A stretch of DNA of 64,000 bases from UBA6912 sp041611095. Its GTDB lineage: Bacteria; Actinomycetota; Acidimicrobiia; Spongiisociales; UBA5794. A program made the translations under genes and the position numbers. Shown here one piece after another: positions 34,360 through 42,979 of the stretch (positions are counted from its first letter, which is position 1; each line of letters begins with the position of its first letter). Below the pieces are notes generated by a model. The model did no database searches. It was given only the letters and a program-made list of their open reading frames with translations, and was not told the DNA's origin. The DNA is taken from contig JBFINP010000002.1 in the NCBI GenBank assembly GCA_041611095.1, positions 62,001 to 126,000 of the forward strand. Direction: 5' to 3'.

Positions 34360-35910
34360 TCACAGCGGTATGTTGCCGTGCTTCTTGGGAGGCATTGCCT
34401 CGCGTTTGTTACGGAGCATCTCGAGGCTTCGGATGAGCCGCGGCCGTGTTTCCCTGGGCTCGATGACGTCGTCGACGAATCCGCGTTCCGCTGCGAGGTA
34501 TGGGGTGTTGAAACGCTCCTCGTACTCGTCGATGAGCTCCGTGCGCCGCGCTTCGGGGTCGTTGCTGTCGGCGATGTCGCGCCGGTGGATCACGTTCACC
34601 GCACCCTGGGCACCCATGACGGCGATCTCGGCGGTCGGCCACGCGTAGACGACGTCGGCCCGCACGGCCCGCGAGTTCATCACGACGTAGGCACCGCCAT
34701 ACGCCTTGCGGGTGATGACCGTCACCTTCGGCACCGTCGCTTCGGCATATGCGTAGAGGAGCTTGGCGCCGTGCCGGATGATCCCATTGTGCTCCTGGTC
34801 GACGCCGGGGAGGAATCCGGGCACGTCGACGAAGCTGATCACGGGGACGTTGAAGGCGTCGCAGAACCGAATGAACCGGGCGGCTTTGACCGACGCATCG
34901 ATGTCGAGCGTGCCGGCGAGGACGCTCGGTTGGTTGGCGACGATGCCGATCGTATACCCGTCGAGGCGGGCGAATCCGACCACGATGTTGCCGGCGAAGT
35001 GCTCGTGGACTTGATAGAACTCCTCGTCGTCGACCACGAGCTCGATGAGCTCGACCATGTCGTATGGCTGGTTGGGGGAGTCCGGGACGATCGACGTGAG
35101 ATCTTCCTCCATGCGATCGGGCCGGTCGACGGGAGTGAAGAATGGGGCGACTTCCATGTTGTTGGCCGGCAAGAACGAGAGCAGATACCGGACCTCTTCT
35201 AGCGCGGTGCGACCGGTCGACGACACGAAGTGGGTGACGCCCGATCGCCCGGCATGGGTGTTGGCGCCACCCAGCTCCTCGAACGACACCTCCTCACCCG
35301 TGACGGCCTTGATCACATCGGGTCCCGTGATGAAGAGGTGCGAAGTCTCGGCGACCTGATACACGAAGTCGGTGATCGCGGGGGAGTAGACGGCGCCTCC
35401 TGCGCAGGGCCCCATGATCACGGAGATCTGCGGGATCACGCCGGAGGCCCGCACGTTGCGCTCGAAGATCCGACCGTAGCCGTCGAGCGACACCACGCCC
35501 TCCTGGATTCGAGCGCCGCCCGAGTCCTTGAGGCCGATCAGCGGTGCACCGTTTTCCATCGCCAGATCCATGATCTTGCAGATCTTGTCGGCGACGACCT
35601 CGCCGAGACTGCCGCCGAAGACCGTGAAGTCCTCGGCGAAGACGAAGACGGTGCGCCCGTCGACGGTTCCCCATCCGGTGACCACTGCGTCGCCGAGGGG
35701 GCGCCGCTCCTCGATCCCGAAACCCGACGCCTGATGCCGGACGAACATGTCGACTTCCTGGAACGAGCCCTTGTCGAGCAGCAGGTCGACACGCTCTCGC
35801 GCCGTCAACTTGCCCTGGTCGTGTTGTCGATCGATGGCGCGCTGCGTCGCGGGTTCCAGGGCCTCGTGCCGTAGCCGGCGGAGCGCTTCGATGCGTTCGT
35901 CGGTGCTCAC
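34360..35910 (-). CDS. Propionyl-/acyl-CoA carboxylase beta subunit (carboxyltransferase)
   Basis: Transfers the carboxyl group from biotin to an acyl-CoA, most likely propionyl-CoA to give methylmalonyl-CoA. The 516-residue length is typical of PccB/AccD5. The N-terminal half has GARIQEGVVSLDGYGRIF with the oxyanion-hole glycines and GPCAGGAVYSPAITDF (about residues 165-180). The C-terminal half has VDVPGFLPGVDQEHNGIIRHG and KAYGGAYVVMNS, which form the second oxyanion hole. The GTG start at 35910 has GGGAG about 5 nt upstream. It is divergent from birA with 52 nt between the starts, which suggests shared control of carboxylase and its biotinylating enzyme. Confidence 0.95.
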   Translation of the reverse strand: MSTDERIEALRRLRHEALEPATQRAIDRQHDQGKLTARERVDLLLDKGSFQEVDMFVRHQASGFGIEERRPLGDAVVTGWGTVDGRTVFVFAEDFTVFGGSLGEVVADKICKIMDLAMENGAPLIGLKDSGGARIQEGVVSLDGYGRIFERNVRASGVIPQISVIMGPCAGGAVYSPAITDFVYQVAETSHLFITGPDVIKAVTGEEVSFEELGGANTHAGRSGVTHFVSSTGRTALEEVRYLLSFLPANNMEVAPFFTPVDRPDRMEEDLTSIVPDSPNQPYDMVELIELVVDDEEFYQVHEHFAGNIVVGFARLDGYTIGIVANQPSVLAGTLDIDASVKAARFIRFCDAFNVPVISFVDVPGFLPGVDQEHNGIIRHGAKLLYAYAEATVPKVTVITRKAYGGAYVVMNSRAVRADVVYAWPTAEIAVMGAQGAVNVIHRRDIADSNDPEARRTELIDEYEERFNTPYLAAERGFVDDVIEPRETRPRLIRSLEMLRNKREAMPPKKHGNIPL

Positions 35911-35962
35911 AGCTCTCCCGGGGGGTAGGGTCCTCTCCTGCTCAGACTCGATCGGACCGAGG

Positions 35963-36664
35963 TTGGCTACACCTTACGCGTTCGTGACGCTCCCCACTCT
36001 CCCGTCGACCCAGGACGAGGCGCGCCGGCGCGCCGATGAGAGCGGCGATGCCGTGCTCGTCGTCGCCGGTCGTCAAACCGCCGGCCGGGGCCGCACCGGG
36101 CGCACCTGGCTCGAAGCGCCTCGGGCCATGTACTCGTCGCTGGCGTTCCGCCCCGGGTGGCCGGTGGAGGCGCTGCCGCGGCTCACCCTGGTCGCCGGGC
36201 TTGCGGTGCGGCGCCCCCTCGTCGCGCTGCTCCGCGTCGAGGTCGGGCTGAAGTGGCCGAACGACCTGATCGTGCCGGCCGGCAAGCTCGGGGGGATCCT
36301 CACCGAGAGTCAGGGCGACATCGTGGTGATCGGTTGTGGCGTGAACCTGTGGTGGCCCGACCCGCCGGAGGGGATCGCCGCCGCGTCGTCCTCCGATCCC
36401 GGCGCGGGGCTGGCGGGAGACCTGGCGCGACGATGGGTCGAACGCCTCCTCGACGTCGCCGCAGGCGACCCGTCCGCCTGGGGGAGAGACGAATACCGCA
36501 GCGCGTGTGCGACGCTGGGTACCCGGGTCGAGTGGGATGGCGGCGGTCCGGCCACTGCCGTCGACATCGACGAACGCGGAGGGCTCGTGGTGGAGACGAA
36601 GGGGGGACGGTTGACACTCACCTCGGGCGAGGTGAGGTCCCTGCGTCCGGCGAACCCTCACTGA
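35963..36664 (+). CDS. birA: Biotin-[acetyl-CoA-carboxylase] ligase, monofunctional
   Basis: Attaches biotin to the lysine of the carboxyl-carrier domain encoded at 32.5-34.3 kb. About 233 residues. The biotin/ATP loop is visible as GRQTAGRGRTGRTWLEAP (the GRGRxGRxW motif, about residues 38-55), preceded by the substrate motif STQDEARRRA. KWPNDLIVPAGKLGGIL is the second signature. There is no N-terminal helix-turn-helix, so unlike the E. coli enzyme it is not a repressor. The start is uncertain: TTG at 35963 gives a normal N-terminus, and GTG at 35984 would also keep the fold. The gene faces away from the beta subunit across a 52-nt gap. Confidence 0.88.
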   Translation: MATPYAFVTLPTLPSTQDEARRRADESGDAVLVVAGRQTAGRGRTGRTWLEAPRAMYSSLAFRPGWPVEALPRLTLVAGLAVRRPLVALLRVEVGLKWPNDLIVPAGKLGGILTESQGDIVVIGCGVNLWWPDPPEGIAAASSSDPGAGLAGDLARRWVERLLDVAAGDPSAWGRDEYRSACATLGTRVEWDGGGPATAVDIDERGGLVVETKGGRLTLTSGEVRSLRPANPH

Positions 36665-36714
36665 CACCGCTCGCTACAGTTCCCGGCGCTACGTGATGAG
36701 GCGGAGGCGACGAT

Positions 36715-37446
36715 TTGACCGTTCTCAAAGGTGAAGGCCGGGTACCGATCCTGTTCGGATCGACGAGCGTCGCCGTAGCCTCGCGGGTGCACGGCGGCTA
36801 CCTCGCCCGACCCGACCTGAGCGGCCAGTGGCCGACGGTTCTCGTCGTCGCATCGGCCCGCGGGGTCTCCTCGAGCGTGAAAGACGTCTGCCGGCGTCTC
36901 GCCCGTCAGGGTTTCGCGACGATCGCACCGGACCTCTACGACGGGAGGCGACCGTCGCCCTCGACCTCGGACGACGATGCCCTCGCCGCCTTTGCGCAGC
37001 TCCCCGCCGGCCGGGTGGATCGCGATCTCGCCGATTTCGTGGCCTTCATCACGAACCCGGCCGGATTCTGGTCGAGCGCCGAGCACGGTCTCGGCGTGCT
37101 CGGGATCGGAAACGGGGGGAGCGCGGCGATCCGGACCGCAGGGCGCCACGACGCCGTAGCGCTGGCGCTGGCCTACGTCGCAGTCGATGTCGACGATGCC
37201 ACCCGGCTCGGTTCCTTCACCGGTGGGCTGTTGGGGATGTACGGGCGGGCAGACGAGGTCGTGCCCGTCGATATGGTCGAACAGGTTCGGTCCGCTGCCC
37301 CCCATGCCGAGATGGTGGTCTACGCGGCGGCCGGCCACGACTTCCTCGACGACCACAGCGACGGCTACGACCGGGAGACGGCTGTCGACGCCATCGAGCG
37401 GCTCACCGGGTTCTTCGAGAAGCGGCTGCCGCCGGCTCCGGCGTAG
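36715..37446 (+). CDS. Dienelactone-hydrolase-fold protein lacking the nucleophile
   Basis: A 243-residue alpha/beta-hydrolase of the dienelactone hydrolase family. The acid and base of the triad are in place: Asp in MYGRADEVVP (about residue 182) and His in AAGHDFLDD (about residue 212). The nucleophile elbow, normally Gly-x-Cys-x-Gly-Gly, reads GIGNGGS (about residues 126-132), so Cys is replaced by Gly. The protein may be non-catalytic, may use the nearby Ser, or may bind a ligand. The TTG start has GGAGG 7 nt upstream. It ends 9 nt from the convergent permease stop. Confidence 0.82.
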   Translation: MTVLKGEGRVPILFGSTSVAVASRVHGGYLARPDLSGQWPTVLVVASARGVSSSVKDVCRRLARQGFATIAPDLYDGRRPSPSTSDDDALAAFAQLPAGRVDRDLADFVAFITNPAGFWSSAEHGLGVLGIGNGGSAAIRTAGRHDAVALALAYVAVDVDDATRLGSFTGGLLGMYGRADEVVPVDMVEQVRSAAPHAEMVVYAAAGHDFLDDHSDGYDRETAVDAIERLTGFFEKRLPPAPA

Positions 37447-37455
37447 ACGACCGGA

Positions 37456-39222
37456 TCACAGCCAGAGGATCTGGACCATCACGACGGTCACGACGATGGC
37501 GATCGCTGTGATCGGTGCTCCCAGCTTTGCGTAGTCGGTGTACTCGTAGCCTCCGGGGCCGTAGACCATCATGTTGGTCTGGTAGCCCACGGGAGTGAGG
37601 AAGGACGCCGAGGCGGCGACCGCTACCGCAACGGCAAAGCCTCGCGGATCGACCCCCAACTCCAGCGCAGCCGCAAAGGCGATCGGGAACACCACGACGG
37701 CGGCGGCCGCATTGGACACCAACTCGGTGAGGAGCAGCGTCGCCAAGATGACGCCGGTCAGGACGCCGACCGTGCCGAGGGCATCCAGCCCGCCGACGAG
37801 TCCCGTGGCGAGGCGCGCGGCGAGCCCAGAGGACTCCATGGCCGCAGCCAGACCGAAGGACCCGGCGACGAGGAGCACGACGTCGAGGTCGACCGCATCG
37901 CGGGCTTGGGAGAAGGTGAGAACGCCCAGGGCGAGGATCGCGACATCGGCGAGGAGCGCCGCGTTGAGGATGGGCATGAACCCTCCGGCGGCGAGGACGA
38001 GCATGCCGGCCGTGACGGCCAGCACGGTCAGGCGGTGCCGCGTCTCCGACATGACGGGTTGGCCCAGTGCCGACACCAGGAGGAAGTCGTGGCGATCCCG
38101 ATGTCGCTCCCGGAACCCGCTGTCGGCGAGCACGACGAGCGTGTCGGCCGGGCGCAGCGTCACCTCGCCGAGCTTGGCGTCGATGCGCTGGCCGGCGCGG
38201 TGGATGGCGATCACCGCACCCTGGTAGCGGCTACGGAACTGGGCGTCCTTCAGGGTGGTCCCGGACAGGGGTGACGACGGGCCGATCACCGCCTCGTAGA
38301 AGTTGCTGCGGACGAGGTCGAAGCCGCTGAGCTGGTCGGCGTGCGCCGACTCGAGGCCGGGCATCTCGAGCAGGTCGACGACCTCGCTCGCCTTCCCGAC
38401 GAAGCGGAGCCGGTCGCCGCCCGCAAGCAGCGTCGATGGCGTGACGGGGGCGATGACCTGGTCCCCGCGCACGATCTCGACCAAGAACACCCCGGCCAGG
38501 TGGCGCAACCCTCCGTCTTCGACGGACGCTCCATCGAGAGCGGCCCCGCGGAGCACCGCCATCTCCACGAGGAACTGCCGGAAGTCCTCGGACAACCCCT
38601 CGCGGGGCGTGCGGGTGTCGTGGAGCACTCGGGGAGCGAGGACGATGACGGCTACCACCCCGACGAGCGCCAGCGGCAGGCCTACGGGGGAGATCTCGAA
38701 GAACCCGAGCGGCTCGCCGGTGCGAGCGTCGAGCAGCCCACTGACGAGGAGGTTGGTCGAGGTCCCGATGAGCGTCACCGTCCCGCCGAGGATCGCGGCG
38801 AAAGAGATGGGCATCAGGAACCGGGACGGGGAGCGGCCGCGCCGCTGCGCCCATCCGCCGACTTCGGGCACGAGCATCGCCACGATCGGCGTGTTGTTGA
38901 GGAACGACGAGGCGGCGGCCACCCCGGGGAGGAGTCGTGCCAAGGCTCCGCGGTCAGACGATGCCGGGGCCAATGCTCCACCGAGCGGCTGCCGGAGGAG
39001 GCCGGTTCGGGTCACGGCCGCGGCCACGATGTACAGCGCCGCGATCGTCAGCGGGGCAGGGTTGGAGAAACCGGCAAACGCCTCCGGTGCCGTGATGACG
39101 CCGGTCAGCAAGAGCGCGACCGTGCCACCGAGCACCGCCACGGTGGGCGGAAGCAGCCCGCGCGCCATCGTCACGACGACCCCGAGCAGGACCACGAGCG
39201 TCAGCCATCCGTCGGCAGACAT
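37456..39222 (-). CDS. SLC13-type permease with two RCK_C domains
   Basis: A 588-residue secondary transporter of the DASS/ArsB-NhaD superfamily. About eleven to twelve membrane helices lie in two halves (about residues 5-195 and 395-588). Between them sits a soluble part with two RCK_C (TrkA-C) domains (LRHLAGVFLVEIVRGDQVIA and FYEAVIGPSSPLSGTTL begin them). The repeated transport hairpins carry the SNT-like motifs FLNNTPIVAMLVP and ELVSNAAAAVVVFP, and GTSTNLLVSG follows the first. Related proteins move sulfate, dicarboxylates or other anions with sodium; the RCK domains may sense a ligand. The exact substrate is not determined. Confidence 0.88.
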   Translation of the reverse strand: MSADGWLTLVVLLGVVVTMARGLLPPTVAVLGGTVALLLTGVITAPEAFAGFSNPAPLTIAALYIVAAAVTRTGLLRQPLGGALAPASSDRGALARLLPGVAAASSFLNNTPIVAMLVPEVGGWAQRRGRSPSRFLMPISFAAILGGTVTLIGTSTNLLVSGLLDARTGEPLGFFEISPVGLPLALVGVVAVIVLAPRVLHDTRTPREGLSEDFRQFLVEMAVLRGAALDGASVEDGGLRHLAGVFLVEIVRGDQVIAPVTPSTLLAGGDRLRFVGKASEVVDLLEMPGLESAHADQLSGFDLVRSNFYEAVIGPSSPLSGTTLKDAQFRSRYQGAVIAIHRAGQRIDAKLGEVTLRPADTLVVLADSGFRERHRDRHDFLLVSALGQPVMSETRHRLTVLAVTAGMLVLAAGGFMPILNAALLADVAILALGVLTFSQARDAVDLDVVLLVAGSFGLAAAMESSGLAARLATGLVGGLDALGTVGVLTGVILATLLLTELVSNAAAAVVVFPIAFAAALELGVDPRGFAVAVAVAASASFLTPVGYQTNMMVYGPGGYEYTDYAKLGAPITAIAIVVTVVMVQILWL

Positions 39223-39422
39223 CGTCGTCGTCCCTCCTACGTGTCTCGTCGGGCCGGCGGCGCATCATTCGAGCGGACCGCACACGGGTCCGCACGGTCC
39301 CGGGGCACCGGCGGCTGGTCCGCGAGTGTAAGGAGCGGCGACCGAGCGGCAATGGGTCGGCCGCACCCGCGCGCCACCCGGTCCGGCTTGCACGACCTGG
39401 GGAGCCCCGCGAACCTCGCCCC

Positions 39423-40376
39423 ATGATCACCAAGGCTCTCGTCACCGGCGGTGCCGGCTTCATCGGATCGAACCTCGTCACCCGCCTGGTTGACGACGGC
39501 GCAGAAGTCCTCGTGGTCGACGATCTCAGCACGGGTCGTCTCGAGCGGCTCGCCGACGTCCGAGCCCGAGCGTCCCACATGGTCCACATCCACCAGATGG
39601 ACATCCGCAAGCCGGAGCTGAGCGACATCGCCGATCGGTTCGAGCCGGAGATCGTGTTCCACATGGCGGCGCAGATCGACGCTCGCGCCTCGGTCGTGGA
39701 TCCGGTCAACGATGCGTCGATCAACCTCGTCGGCGGCGTCAACGTCATGCGGGCCGCCGTCGAGGCGGGAGCTCGCCGCTTCGTCTTCGCCTCCTCGGGT
39801 GGCGCCAGCTTCGGCGAAACCGATGTGCTCCCCACCCCGGAGTCGGAGGAGCGCCGGCCCGAGTCGCCCTACGGCGTCGCCAAGAAGGTGACCGACGACT
39901 ACCTCGGCTACTTCTCACGTACCCACGGGCTCGAGTACGTGTCGCTCGGTTTCGCCAACGTCTACGGACCCTGGCAGGACCCCCACGGTGAGGCAGGAGT
40001 CGTGGCCATCTTCAGCCAGATACTGCTGGCCGGCGAGGTGCCCACCATCTTCGGGGACGGCACCATCACGCGGGACTTCGTCTATGTGGACGACGTGGTG
40101 GAGTCGTGCTTGCGTGCCGCCGAGCTCGGCGGCGATGTGTACGTCAACGTCGGAACGGGGCAGGAGACGTCGATCAACGATCTGTACGCGATGATCGCCA
40201 AGGCGGTGGGGTCGGAGAGCGCCCCCGAGTACGGGCCGGCGAAGTCGGGTGACGTGCCGCGCTCGTGCCTCGATTCGACCAAGGCACGCAAGGTGCTCGG
40301 GTGGCAGCCCTACGTGCCGCTCGAAGAGGGTATTGCGCGAACCGTGGACTGGTTTCGCCACCATCCCGGTTTCTGA
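39423..40376 (+). CDS. UDP-glucose 4-epimerase-like protein
   Basis: Extended short-chain dehydrogenase of 317 residues, probably interconverting UDP-sugars at C4. The NAD-binding motif is VTGGAGFIGSNLV (residues 7-19), then VVDDLSTGR typical of GalE. The catalytic Ser/Tyr/Lys are in FASSGGASFG and SPYGVAKKV (YxxxK near residue 149). FGDGTITRDFVYVDDVV is the sugar-binding signature. The ATG has no strong ribosome site. It ends 9 nt from the convergent DNA-glycosylase gene. It could serve any of the glycan genes in the window. Substrate specificity (glucose, GlcNAc or another) cannot be told. Confidence 0.88.
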   Translation: MITKALVTGGAGFIGSNLVTRLVDDGAEVLVVDDLSTGRLERLADVRARASHMVHIHQMDIRKPELSDIADRFEPEIVFHMAAQIDARASVVDPVNDASINLVGGVNVMRAAVEAGARRFVFASSGGASFGETDVLPTPESEERRPESPYGVAKKVTDDYLGYFSRTHGLEYVSLGFANVYGPWQDPHGEAGVVAIFSQILLAGEVPTIFGDGTITRDFVYVDDVVESCLRAAELGGDVYVNVGTGQETSINDLYAMIAKAVGSESAPEYGPAKSGDVPRSCLDSTKARKVLGWQPYVPLEEGIARTVDWFRHHPGF

Positions 40377-40385
40377 CGGCGGGCT

Positions 40386-41282
40386 TCAGGTCAGACCTTC
40401 GAGCTCGTCGAGGGTCTGTGGCCAATCGTCTTTCAAGAGGCGGCTCAACGATCGGTCAGCCAGTACCTTGCCCTCGGTCTGGCACCCGGGGCAGTAGTTG
40501 GTCTCCCGGGACGCGTAGACGATCCGCTGCACGGGTGCACCACAGACGGGGCACGGCTGGCCGTACTTGCCGTGGACCGCCATGCGGGGGTGGAATGCCG
40601 TCACCTTCTTGGGGAAGCCGTCACCCGTGTCCTCGATCCGGATCCGCGTCCACTCGTCGAGGAGAGAGGTCGTCGCCTCGTAGAGGGCGGTCAGCTCGGT
40701 CTCGTCGAGGTTCGTGTTCATCTGGAGGGGCGACAGCTTGGCGCGGTGCATGATCTCATCGGCGAATGCCCCGCCGATCCCCGAGATATAACGGGCGTCG
40801 GTCAGGGCGCGTTTGAGCGTGTGACGCTCCGCGGTCAGGGCTGCGACGAACTCGTCCCGCGTGCTTGCGGCCACCTCGATGCCGCCAGGGTCGAGGGCGG
40901 CAACACCCTCGTCCCCGCGCACGACGTGGAGCGAGGCGCGACGCTTGGTCCCCGCCTCGGTCAAGGTGAGGGTTCCTGTCGAGAAGTCGAACGCGGCGAG
41001 TCCATACTTGCGTTGGAGCGCCTTCCCCTTCTCGTCGAACCAGTGGAGCCTGCCGGCAACCATGAGGTGCAACACGAGGAACATGTCGTCCTCGAGCCCG
41101 AACACGATGCGTTTGCCGAGCCGGCGCAACCCCTCGACCCGCTTCCCGTGGACTTCGTCGATGGGCGGATCGAACGTGCGGAGCAGTGAGAATGACTGGA
41201 GGCGGACCTTCTCCAGGACCTCGCCGTACACGCGGGGGCGGAGGGCGGCCAGGTACGCCTCGATCTCGGGCAGCTCAGGCAT
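40386..41282 (-). CDS. Fpg/Nei-family DNA glycosylase
   Basis: Base-excision repair enzyme, 298 residues, which removes oxidised bases and nicks the strand. The mature N-terminus PELPEIE supplies the catalytic Pro and Glu, and the conserved Lys is in RRLGKRIVFGL (about residue 57). The helix-two-turn-helix reads YISGIGGAFADEI, where the usual Asn of GxGN is Gly, a departure from standard Fpg that might shift damage choice. The zinc finger CPVC...CPGC with the DNA-binding Arg in SRETNYC is intact. The start at 41282 lies 9 nt after the fbiB stop, so it is the last gene of an fbiA-fbiB-fpg operon. Confidence 0.9.
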   Translation of the reverse strand: MPELPEIEAYLAALRPRVYGEVLEKVRLQSFSLLRTFDPPIDEVHGKRVEGLRRLGKRIVFGLEDDMFLVLHLMVAGRLHWFDEKGKALQRKYGLAAFDFSTGTLTLTEAGTKRRASLHVVRGDEGVAALDPGGIEVAASTRDEFVAALTAERHTLKRALTDARYISGIGGAFADEIMHRAKLSPLQMNTNLDETELTALYEATTSLLDEWTRIRIEDTGDGFPKKVTAFHPRMAVHGKYGQPCPVCGAPVQRIVYASRETNYCPGCQTEGKVLADRSLSRLLKDDWPQTLDELEGLT

Positions 41283-41291
41283 CGAGATCGC

Positions 41292-42011
41292 TCACCGGAA
41301 CATGTCCTCGCCGGCCGGGCGCACGAGATCCGTCGCCCGGCCGTCCCCGGGCGTCCAATCCAGACCGCGCACAATGGCGACCGGGATGCCCGTGGCCTTG
41401 CCCAGCACGAGGTCGGCGGCAGCTGCGATCTCGTCGACGATGGCGACCTCCGTCACGTCGAGCACCCTGCCGGCCGTGTCGGTCGTCCCCCTGAGGTCGA
41501 GGATCGGATCGATCCCCGAGACGCCGATCGCGACGTCGGTGAGACCACGCCGCCAGGGGCGTCCAAAGGTATCGGTGACCACGACGGCCAGCGGCACACC
41601 GGTCGTGCGCTCGAGTCGGAGCCTGATGCGATGCGCGGACGCATCGGGGTCGATCGGCAGCATCACCGCATGGCCGGCGGCCACGTTCGAGCGGTCGACA
41701 CCGGCGTTGGCGCAGATGAATCCGTGGCGGGTGATGGCGATGATCATGTCGCCCCGCCGCCGCACCACGGAAGCGGCCTCTGCGGCGCTGAGCTCGCGAT
41801 AGGACGCCTCGTCGGGGATCGCCGCGATCCGGCCTTCGGCCTTCGAGACGATCTTGTGGGTCACGACGACCACGTCGCCGGCACGGAGCTCCAGCTCGGC
41901 GGTCTGGAGCGCCCCGAGGATGACCGCGGCGATATCGTCGCCAGGACCCACCTCTCCTATGCCTCGTAACGGGATGAGCCACACGCCGTCCTGTTCGTCC
42001 CTCGCCGTCAT
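41292..42011 (-). CDS. fbiB: Coenzyme F420:L-glutamate ligase (CofE domain of FbiB)
   Basis: Adds glutamates to F420-0 in the last step of F420 synthesis. The 239-residue protein has the CofE signatures IPLRGIGEVGPGDD (residues about 13-26), GDVVVVTHKIVSKAEGR (about 45-61), GFICANAGVDRSN (about 99-111) and TDTFGRPWRRGLTDVAIG (about 146-163). It lacks the C-terminal FMN/nitroreductase domain present in mycobacterial FbiB, so the final dehydro-F420 reduction must be done by another protein. The start overlaps the fbiA stop as ATGA, indicating coupling. It implies that this organism uses F420-dependent redox enzymes. Confidence 0.93.
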   Translation of the reverse strand: MTARDEQDGVWLIPLRGIGEVGPGDDIAAVILGALQTAELELRAGDVVVVTHKIVSKAEGRIAAIPDEASYRELSAAEAASVVRRRGDMIIAITRHGFICANAGVDRSNVAAGHAVMLPIDPDASAHRIRLRLERTTGVPLAVVVTDTFGRPWRRGLTDVAIGVSGIDPILDLRGTTDTAGRVLDVTEVAIVDEIAAAADLVLGKATGIPVAIVRGLDWTPGDGRATDLVRPAGEDMFR

Positions 42012-42970
42012 GGCTGCCCGCCGCCGGCGATGTCGAGGAGCGTCGCCGCAAGGGCCGACCCGGCCGCCGCGTCGCCGATGCGAGTGTCTGCGACGTGGAT
42101 GCGGACGTCGTCGGCGAGGCGCGCCGCGTCGTCCCGATCCCCGACATCCACGACGAGGTCGGTGAGAAGCCCCTCGTAGGCGGCGAGCACGCCCTCGTTT
42201 CCGGGAGGCAGGCCCTGTGATACAAGGAGCCGATCGGCCGGGCCCCGGAGCGGCTTGCCGCCGAACAACGGACTCACTGCGACGACGTTGTGGTGCTCCT
42301 CGACGGCGCGGCGGATGCCGGCGACTGCGAGGATCGGCCAGATGGACAAGACCGGGTTGCTGGGTGCGATCACGACGACATCGGCGCCGGCGATCGCATC
42401 CACGACGCCCGGTGCGGGGCGTGCCGCCATCGCACCCTCGAAGACGACCGCTCGCACGTCATCTTCGTGGCGGCGGTGGACGAAGTACTCCTGGAAGGGA
42501 ATCCATGACCGATCGGCGATCTGCAGCCAGGTCCGCAGCGGCTCGTCGGTCGCAGGGAGAAGGCGCGGGGCCACGCCGAGCCGGCCTGTCAGTTCTGCGG
42601 TTGTAGCCGACAGCGGCTCGCCTTGCCCGAGGCGTGCGCTTCGGTGCAGACAGTGGGCCAGGTCGCGATCGCCCAGCCGGAACGTCGTGTCGACGCCGAT
42701 CGCATCGAGATGCTCCATCACGGTGAAGGTGTCTCCCGCCAGCCCCCAACCGTGAGGGCCCTCCTGGCCGACGAGTGTGTACGTGACCGTGTCGAGATCG
42801 GGACACACGCGAACGCCGTAGACGTCGTCGTCATCTGCGACGTTCACGACGATGGCCAGCGATTGCCCTACGACCTGCGCCTGCAATCCGCGAGCCATCC
42901 GGGCACCACCGACTCCCCCGCTGAGCAGTGTGACCGAGAGATTGCGGTTTTCGCGACGTGCTTCCAGAAT
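42008..42970 (-). CDS. fbiA: 2-phospho-L-lactate transferase family protein (F420 synthesis)
   Basis: Joins the phospho-lactyl (or phosphoenolpyruvyl) unit to Fo during F420 synthesis. The protein, about 320 residues, contains VTLLSGGVGGARMARGLQ right at its N-terminus, then NVADDDDVYGVRVCPDLDT and PSNPVLSIWPILAV, all CofD-family marks. No ATG, GTG or TTG exists in frame between the divergent gene at 42980 and the conserved glycine motif. The best candidates are ATT (42970) or CTG (42967), which follow GGAGG by 4 and 7 nt. The next standard start upstream would be inside the opposite-strand gene. I give 42970 as the outer limit. The stop overlaps the fbiB ATG by 4 nt. Confidence 0.88.
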   Translation of the reverse strand: MLEARRENRNLSVTLLSGGVGGARMARGLQAQVVGQSLAIVVNVADDDDVYGVRVCPDLDTVTYTLVGQEGPHGWGLAGDTFTVMEHLDAIGVDTTFRLGDRDLAHCLHRSARLGQGEPLSATTAELTGRLGVAPRLLPATDEPLRTWLQIADRSWIPFQEYFVHRRHEDDVRAVVFEGAMAARPAPGVVDAIAGADVVVIAPSNPVLSIWPILAVAGIRRAVEEHHNVVAVSPLFGGKPLRGPADRLLVSQGLPPGNEGVLAAYEGLLTDLVVDVGDRDDAARLADDVRIHVADTRIGDAAAGSALAATLLDIAGGGQP

Positions 42971-42979
42971 GGCGCCTCC

